A DNA stretch of 64,000 nt from Theristus sp. LFF4_11. Taxonomy: Eukaryota; Nematoda; Chromadorea; Monhysterida; Xyalidae. A program made the translations under genes and the position numbers. Positions 57,595 to 64,000 of this stretch are shown here, in pieces (the stretch's first letter is position 1; each line of letters starts with the position of its first letter). Below the pieces are notes generated by a model. The model did no database searches. It saw only the letters and a list, made by a program, of their open reading frames with translations, and was not told the origin of the DNA. Location of the stretch: positions 1 to 64,000 of the forward strand of contig JASANC010003693.1 in the NCBI GenBank assembly GCA_030248135.1. Direction: 5' to 3'.

Positions 57595-59340
57595 ATAGGG
57601 AGTAGGCGAAAAAAGTCAGAAAAAAAGACCGTTTTACTTTTGCCATACTGTAAAAAATGTCGCCCAGCCCAGCCCCTTTGTCCATCTCCAAAAGGTATTT
57701 TTTGGTGAACTTATTTTTATCAGCTGCCTGCCGGAAAACCGTTTTTTTTATATTTTCAGTTATTTCCTTTCACTGTTCTTTTTTTGAATTTCGATTCGTG
57801 CGTATTTTTGCCAAAATTGTGCAGGCCAAACTGAAGGGATGTGTGGTCTTTCTCTCCCGACCTTTTTCGAGCTGTGTATTTTTGAAGGAACTGTATTTTC
57901 TGACATATCATAGCGCAACATTTCAGAAAAGTCAAATTTTACCACTGTCATGTTCACGAATAAATATTGTGCTCCTCACTGTTTTTTTGCTGTATTCTAT
58001 TCATCTCTGCAGTTTCAAAGTTCCATGACCAAAGGTTTTTTCTCGTTTTTGTTTCGTTTCGTTTCCGGTTTTGATGTTTGTTCGCTGGCATGTTTGAAGT
58101 TATTGGTGCGTTATTATTATGATCAGCTCATTTTGCTATCAGATCCGATGTCTTGCTATGTATCGTCATTTTTTTGATATGTTTGTATGTTATGTTTTCT
58201 TCTTTAATTTTCTATTTTTTGTTTGTTTGATTTTCAAGATGGAGAACGAAAAAAGTGCGCAGTTGGAGGTTGCACGGAGAATTTGCGTTTGGCCATAGTA
58301 CCCGGCAACAAAAAAAGTGCGGTGGTCTTTTTTCTGCTCATTTGCAAGTTTTTGATCATTTGTATTTCGTTTACTTTCACCCGTGTGTCGTTTTTTTACT
58401 AACTTCCCGTTGTTGCGTTGTTTTTTTGTCTTTCCGCTCATTTAACTGTTTAGAAATTGAAATCTTTAAAATTAAAAAAAACTAGGGTTTTCTGTGTTTG
58501 TGGTTTCTAGTGAATATCGTTCTTTTACGTCGTCCTGGTTTTGTGCCATCATGCAGTGTTTTTTTCAGTGGTCGATTGGTGACATAGCGATTGATTATGT
58601 TTTGATTGTCTGAAGTCAACATTTTGGACCAAAGATCATACTTTGTTTTGAGTCTCCTTGTTCAGTTCGTCTAAAGTTTTCGGGTTTATTGATCCAAAAT
58701 AGTGATTAGTTTCACGTCTTAGTGTAAAACTTTTAAAAAAAATATCGAATTCAAAAGCACATGCAGGTGTTCGATTGAAAATGTTTCTTATAAATGTTCT
58801 TGTTGAACTTTTGCTCGGCAAATATTGGCGTAAATAGAAAAAGAAGACGCAAACAACTATGAATATAACAGTCGAACGCTACATTAAAGGTTGGTGGTGA
58901 TCACGTGATGTATGCTTTCTGTTCCACACAGACTCCGCCTCCACAGCAATGTCTGCAAAGAAAGCACGTGATCAACAACCAATCAGCAATTTTCCTATAA
59001 TTTAGAGTTCGACTGTACGTGTGTACAGCAGAATTTTAGTGGATACAAAAAAAGTTCAGTCAAAGAGGCATATGAAAAAGAGGTCGCTGGTGAACGTCGT
59101 TCCAAAAGTTGATGCGACAGAGTGCGGTCACTTTAGGCGGATTTTGCAATGAGTTTTTTGTGCAGTTTTTGTGCGTACGCACGGACACGACACTTCGAAA
59201 ATGGTCACACGCGATATAGAAATGGTGTCGAGCGTGTGCTATCATGACGCATTACGGACACGATTAGTTTGCGCACAGGAATTCGAATTCGAACTACGGT
59301 CTGTGCGTACGGACAGAAAACTGAATGCTGTTTTTCACTT
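57595..59340. other. 3' flank of CGH-1 and convergent 3' flank of the Ly6 gene
   Basis: The two genes are convergent. T-rich 3'-UTR-like DNA follows the CGH-1 stop, with AATAAA at 57959-57964. A palindromic TA MITE is at 58868-59020. A fold-back MITE with GTGCGTACGCACGGACACGA (59131-59340) ends at the Ly6 stop codon. I see no gene here. Confidence 0.45.
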
Positions 59341-61869
59341 TTATCCGGTGCGCGGCCGGACCCGATGCCGCCGGCGGTACGGCGGTCGACGTCGACGCAC
59401 GGCGGGTCGACGGTCGATGCGTTGCGGTTTTTTCGGCGGCGGCTTCTCCGGCTGTTTCGCTTTCGGTGGTTTCGGCACAGCGTTGCATCCGTCGCCCGTG
59501 CAGCAACACCTGCATGATTTACAGTCGAACTCTAAATTATAGGGAATCAGCTGATTGGTTGGTCGGTCACGTGCATGGCATGCTTTCCGTGCAGAAATTG
59601 CTTTGCGTGCGAAGCTTCGTTCGCATAGAAAGCACACGTGATCACCAACCAATCAGCGGATTCCCTATAAATTAGAGTTCGACTGTAAGTAAGACTGAGA
59701 CGACACACAGCGCTCGGAACTGTGCAGATTGCGGAACACTGGAAGGCCTTTAGTTAGCTGTGGAGCACTCCGGAAAAACACTTGAAACATAAAACGAAGG
59801 ATTGATAACGTGTTCATGTGTAGCACATGTTCATCGTGCACTTATCGATTCGCATGCGCAAAGCCTTGCGCTGATCTTTTATGCAGCTTTTTTCCCGAAA
59901 ACATTGCAGATGCAGGCGTTTTTCTTCATTTGAAAAGTGAAGTGAATCTGTATCGATGCACGCGGGTTTTGTGCATTCGCATCACGGAGTGCACGAACAT
60001 GTGCATATGCATATTTGTACATCTGTGTGCATCTGCGTTTAAAGCCAATTCCAGTAAACTCTAGGCCCGGTTATACACGTTGACGTACGTCCGGTATGAA
60101 CGGTAGGGGGGGGGGTACAATTCCGGCCCGCTAATTCCGGCCTGAAGAATTCCGGCCCGCTCATTCCGGCCCGGAGAATTCCGGCCCGGAGAATTTTCGC
60201 CAGTACGAACCATATTAAACCACACGAAGTGATTTTGGTGATGAAATAATAAAATAAAAATATTGATGGTCACATGTTACAGTGTATTTTCAATGATGTT
60301 CGTCCTGTTTGCTTTTTTGGAAAGTGAAACCTTTTGGAAAAAAGAAACTACAAATAAATTTTTTAATTTTTTCATCATGAACAGGACTTGTGACCCTTTT
60401 ACCTTATAAAAAAGGCTTGGCTTAGGATTAGGAACCTACAACAAGTCACTGCAAGCAAGTTCTAAACAAAAATAAAAATCACTTAAGAATTTATTTCCCA
60501 AAAATCACTTCGTGTGGCTTAATATTGTTCTTGCTGGCGAAAATTCTCCGCGCCGGAATTCTCCGGGCCGGAATTCTTCGGGCCGGAATTCTTCGGGCCG
60601 GAATGAGCGGGCCGGAATTCTACGGGCCGGAATTTCGCGGGCCGGAATAGTATACGAGCCGAACGGTAGTATGCTACAACATGGGATCCGACGTGACGTG
60701 CCGCATGTGCATACGTAAGGTATAAACGGTCTTTCAGGTCTGAACTGTTGGTTTCAGAATGTACAGCACAGGTTTAATTGGTCGTGCAACAATGAAACAA
60801 CGGGACCATTCGCAACAGAAAACAACTGTGTGACGTGCATTTCATTTTCGCCCGTCTTCTTGCACGAGTCGGTGCCGCCAGCGCTTTTGCAGAAAAACTC
60901 GGCCGTGCAGGCGAATGTTTCTCCGTTGGCGTCTTTCGTCTGCAAAAAAAACACACGCACAATAATCACTCTTGTCAATTGTAATATCTTTTTATTTGGT
61001 CCCGCGCGTCTCAACGCGCGCATAGATGGGTGAAGCAGTCTCATGCACGACGCGGGAATTCAAAATTGGCAAAGGCATCCGAGTCCCCTACATAAGCCCG
61101 GGTCACTTACGGTATGGCCGATTAAACATGGCAGTTTTTTTCAGGGTTCAAGGAGCGCGCGAATTTTGAATGTCAGAAAAAAGACGTTCAGAAACCAAAT
61201 TGTGTGCCAATTTTGACGCGTTTTTTTAAACTAAACGGATTATCCGCGCTGTTCTGTTCATTCTTTTTCCGTTGCACACATGACTGGGAAATATGTTGGC
61301 ATTTTTGAAAAAGACAACTCCTAGTCTGCGACTGATCCCGCCTTGATGGACTGCCTCATTTATTCGGCCATACTGTAGGCTATTCTGAATTACCACATAC
61401 AGATTGCAACTACAACAGATATGTACCTAGTTTCCTTTAACGTCCACAATCGAGTCGCAGGTCTTAAAGAAAAGATAATACCAAATCATAACACCACATG
61501 TGCCAGTGCCAGTGCGTCTGTCAGTGTGTGCAACATCACACCAAAACACACACTCGACACTCGTTTAAAAGTTGCACAATCTCGCGAGCAGCACCGCAGC
61601 AAACCTCAAACACCCACCGCCGAGCAAGCATCATCCGCCCACGCCTTGCATGTCACCAAGTGACGTTCACTCGGACATTCGTCTTCGTCGGATGCCAAGC
61701 GCTCTTCTTCTTCCGCTGAGTCTTTCGGCTTATTATAACGACATTGGTAGCATTTTAGATCGGTTCGAATCAGGTCGAAAGCGTCAGATGACAAAATGTG
61801 AAGGTGAATAACAAGAAATGTGGTTGTGAAGATCAATGCGCACGTTATTGGACGGTGTCGTTTCATCAT
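59341..61869 (-). CDS. Secreted Ly6/uPAR-type (three-finger fold) protein with a basic C-terminal tail
   Basis: Exons 61618-61869, 60827-60939 and 59341-59509 join in phase to 176-177 residues. A signal peptide is seen (ITCALIFTTTFLVIHLHILS, cut about residue 30). The mature domain starts LKCYQCRY, has spaced cysteines (HLVTCKAW, DDACSA, FACTAEFFCKS, DSCKK) and ends with the family hallmark CCCTGDGCN. The tail (about 46 residues) is rich in Pro, Lys and Arg (KPPKAKQPEKPPPKK; RRRRPPYRRRHRVRP) and lacks the hydrophobic end of a GPI signal, so the protein is probably secreted. The exon 2 donor (ACACA|GTTGTT) is weak and was chosen because it gives the Ly6 end in frame. Nematode Ly6 proteins often modulate receptors or channels; a role here is not shown. 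Confidence 0.7.
59522..59685. mobile_element. Palindromic TA-target MITE (CAGTCGAACTC family), 164 bp
   Basis: CAGTCGAACTCTAAATTATA at one end, inverse at the other, TA on both sides (59520-59521, 59686-59687). It ends 12 bp from the 3' splice site of the last Ly6 exon. Confidence 0.85.
60062..60738. repeat. Nested fold-back: GGCCGGAATTC inverted arms inside an AGGCCCGTTTATAC-type MITE
   Basis: The inner arms (about 60112-60200 and 60536-60655) consist of tandem 15-bp-type units such as CCGGCCCGGAGAATT and, inverted, AATTCTCCGGGCCGG. The outer ends match the 25156-25294 family. Between the arms lies a TTAGGATTAGG-containing stretch at 60413-60435. It lies in intron 2 of the Ly6 gene. Confidence 0.7.
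61110..61375. mobile_element. TA-target MITE, 266 bp, inserted in an older MITE
   Basis: Ends CGGTATGGCCGATTAAA and TTTATTCGGCCATACTG with a TA duplication (61108-61109, 61376-61377). The flanks GGGTCACT and GGCTATTCTGAATT are contiguous in the uninterrupted relative at 38537-38565, which proves the boundaries. It lies in intron 1 of the Ly6 gene. Confidence 0.9.
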
Positions 61870-64000
61870 TGCTGGACTTATCGCTTTGAAAAAATATTCA
61901 AAAAATTTGAAAAAAAACACAGCAAATTGGGCGCGAACTATTGGATTACGTCGAATTGAACATTCAAAAATTAAATCGTCCAAGAACGATCCTTGCAACA
62001 AATCGGCGTCGACGAATAAAATGAAACGAAATTAATGCCTACAATGTACTCATCACATCACAGGCACTGTTGTAGTGTTGTCTCAACAAAAATTAAGGTT
62101 CGTCAAAATGTGCTTTCTGTACGATATTGCCATGACAAAATGCAAAATACAGTAATAAAGTTGTAAAAAATAATCTTTTTCGCACAAAAGCGAACATTGT
62201 GAACTTTTTATTTCTCGTGCAGCAGCATGCTAAGAAAACGCTAACGAACGCAAATTTAATAGACCCATCAGCCAAAGTTTCGTTTCAAACATTTTGCAAC
62301 TTCGCACGCATTTTGTTTCGTTTCAAACATTTTGCAACTTCGCACGCATTTTGACAGGACCACACCTGTCGTTTGCTTGCATACGGATGGACGTCGTCGT
62401 CATTATGTAACGTTTTAACTGTATTTTTGAAACAATCATAATTATGAGCAAACTTTTGCAATCGACCAGTGTTGCAACAAGAGAATCGAAGCGCGTTACA
62501 ACGAGCCAGGTTTGTTACCTGGTTGGTTTCATATCTGGACAAAAATTGCTTATTAAAAAAACAGTCAAAGTGTAAAAAAAACACATGAAAATGACGTCAG
62601 CTTTTGCCGCAAAATATGTCGAAGGTCAAAATGCGTCGGTACTTGTAGAATACCGATTTTTTAGTATGGCACAACGTGGTGTGCCAAATTGTGTAAGTTG
62701 AACTGTTTCGAAACGCGTTGACAAACACAACGTACCAAACACAAACATCAGTGATTCCACAGCTTATTCGCAAATATCAAACGCAATCGAGCCTGAAAAT
62801 TTTTCCGAACCAATCCAAAATCACGAATTTTTGCTCAAAATGATTTTTTTCGTCTGTAAGTCCATAATTATCAACTGAATATTATTTTTGTTTGTGGGTC
62901 TGTGGAAAATAAAGGAGCGGAGCAATGTTGGTGGATCTGTGGAAAAGCTGCACAGCTAAAAACTGAACGCTCTGTTAAGCGCCCGAATGCAATACATTTT
63001 CTCTATCTGTGCGTGCAAATGCTGATTGGTTGGTTTGATCAGGTTCAAACGCGGGCCGTTCAAATTGCACTTTGCTTTTTAATTTTTTAATTTTTGAGTG
63101 TTTGTGTTCATGAATAACTTGGATTTTTGATGGACAAAACCTGTTTATGATTTATGAAACGCAAAAAAAATCAAAAAAATTTGAGCGATTTTTTATTTTT
63201 TTCAGAAAAAAAGAACGACGTCGACGGTGATGCGCTCTCGACTCTCAAAAAATGATTATTTTTTAAATTTATTTTTAATTAATTTTTAATTAACTTGACT
63301 TATAAGTTTGAAAACCGATTGCTTTTCAAATTTTCTCTATAGAACCATTCATCAGAAACTCAATTTTTTGATTAAAAATAAAACAACAACATTTTTAGTT
63401 TTCGTCGTTGCCGTCGCCGTCGTTCTTTTTCGGAAAATGAATTTGTGCTTTTAGAAACAGCTGCTTTAGTTTTTCTGCATCTTGGAACTGTTTACAGACA
63501 ATTTGTTTTAATTTAAAATGTGTGGAGAATAGGGTTGTTAAACAAAAATGAAATTTTTTTTTTTTAAAAAAAAAAGTGATTAAAAAAAAAACAAAAATGC
63601 CGATTTTTTTTTTTAAAAAAAAAAATTCGAAAAATTTTCCTCTAATATGCTCTGAAAACCTCAATTTTGGCACAATTTTTCGAAAGTTCAACAAAAATTT
63701 TCTTTGATTATACCTCGTAAAACCTTTAGCAGTCGATTTTGGGCCGTTTTACCGACTGATTTTAGGCTTCGACAACATCTGCGATGAAGTTTTTGAGCGT
63801 CCCAAAGCTTAGCCTACCATTTCCGATGCAGATAAGGTGACGATTAGCCTCGCAGAGCGTCCGATTGTGCACCGTTTGCAAGCGCTACGTTGTCTGGTTG
63901 CTGCTTCGTGTCGTGTCGTCGCGACACCATCAGAAGAATTGATCGAATTTCAAGGCGGTATGTTTGTCTTCACTTTAGCATTAGCTTAGCTGGGGACAAT
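61870..64000. other. Intergenic right end; repeats
   Basis: Upstream flank of the Ly6 gene. A 37-bp unit (containing AAACATTTTGCAACTTCGCA) is tandemly duplicated at about 62282-62355. From about 63535 to the edge is a relative of the hAT element at 17594-18244 (starts TAGGGTTGTTAAAC, A/T palindromes, shared internal blocks), cut by the window end. A 99-codon minus-strand frame at 62285-62584 is Cys-containing but has no start context or family match, so I do not call it. Confidence 0.45.

Overview
This 64 kb window is metazoan genomic DNA, most likely from a nematode. Genes are split into many exons with GT-AG introns. Their products are animal-specific: a RIG-I-like helicase, three degenerin/ENaC channel genes, two ionotropic-receptor-like membrane proteins, a Ly6-type secreted protein and a DDX6/CGH-1 helicase. 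The DDX6 protein reads closest to the nematode CGH-1 form, and the ionotropic-receptor-like family is well known from nematodes. I cannot name the species. Exon coordinates were derived by hand from splice sites and frame continuity.

Layout. (1) 1-26107, minus strand: a RIG-I-like receptor gene, open at the left edge, with 15 exons in view. They encode two CARD-like regions and the helicase core through motif VI. Its introns hold other genes on the opposite strand: a tandem pair of ionotropic-receptor-like genes (6994-8389 and 9358-10714) and an acidic single-pass membrane protein gene (14123-15785). Another intron holds a degenerate LTR retrotransposon (17249-23220) that was itself hit by a hAT-type element and by an inverted (twin-primed) non-LTR retrotransposon. 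(2) 28822-49265, minus strand: three tandem DEG/ENaC genes of about 600, 549 and 616 residues with matching exon structure. (3) 52441-57594, plus strand: a complete 10-exon DDX6/CGH-1 gene of 435 residues. (4) 59341-61869, minus strand: a three-exon Ly6-fold gene with a basic tail. The remainder is intergenic and repeat-rich.

The non-coding DNA is dominated by small inverted-repeat transposons. Several insertion boundaries can be read exactly: four hAT-like elements have perfect 8-bp target duplications, and several others have TA duplications. Many are nested in one another. The RIG-I-like gene is full of large hairpin-forming repeats, which is notable because dsRNA is what this protein family binds.

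Functional reading. The RIG-I-like receptor (dsRNA sensing, antiviral RNAi) and CGH-1 (mRNA repression in P-bodies and germ granules) are both RNA-biology helicases, but nothing here links them beyond being neighbours. The DEG/ENaC and ionotropic-receptor-like clusters look like lineage-specific expansions of sensory or neuronal membrane proteins.
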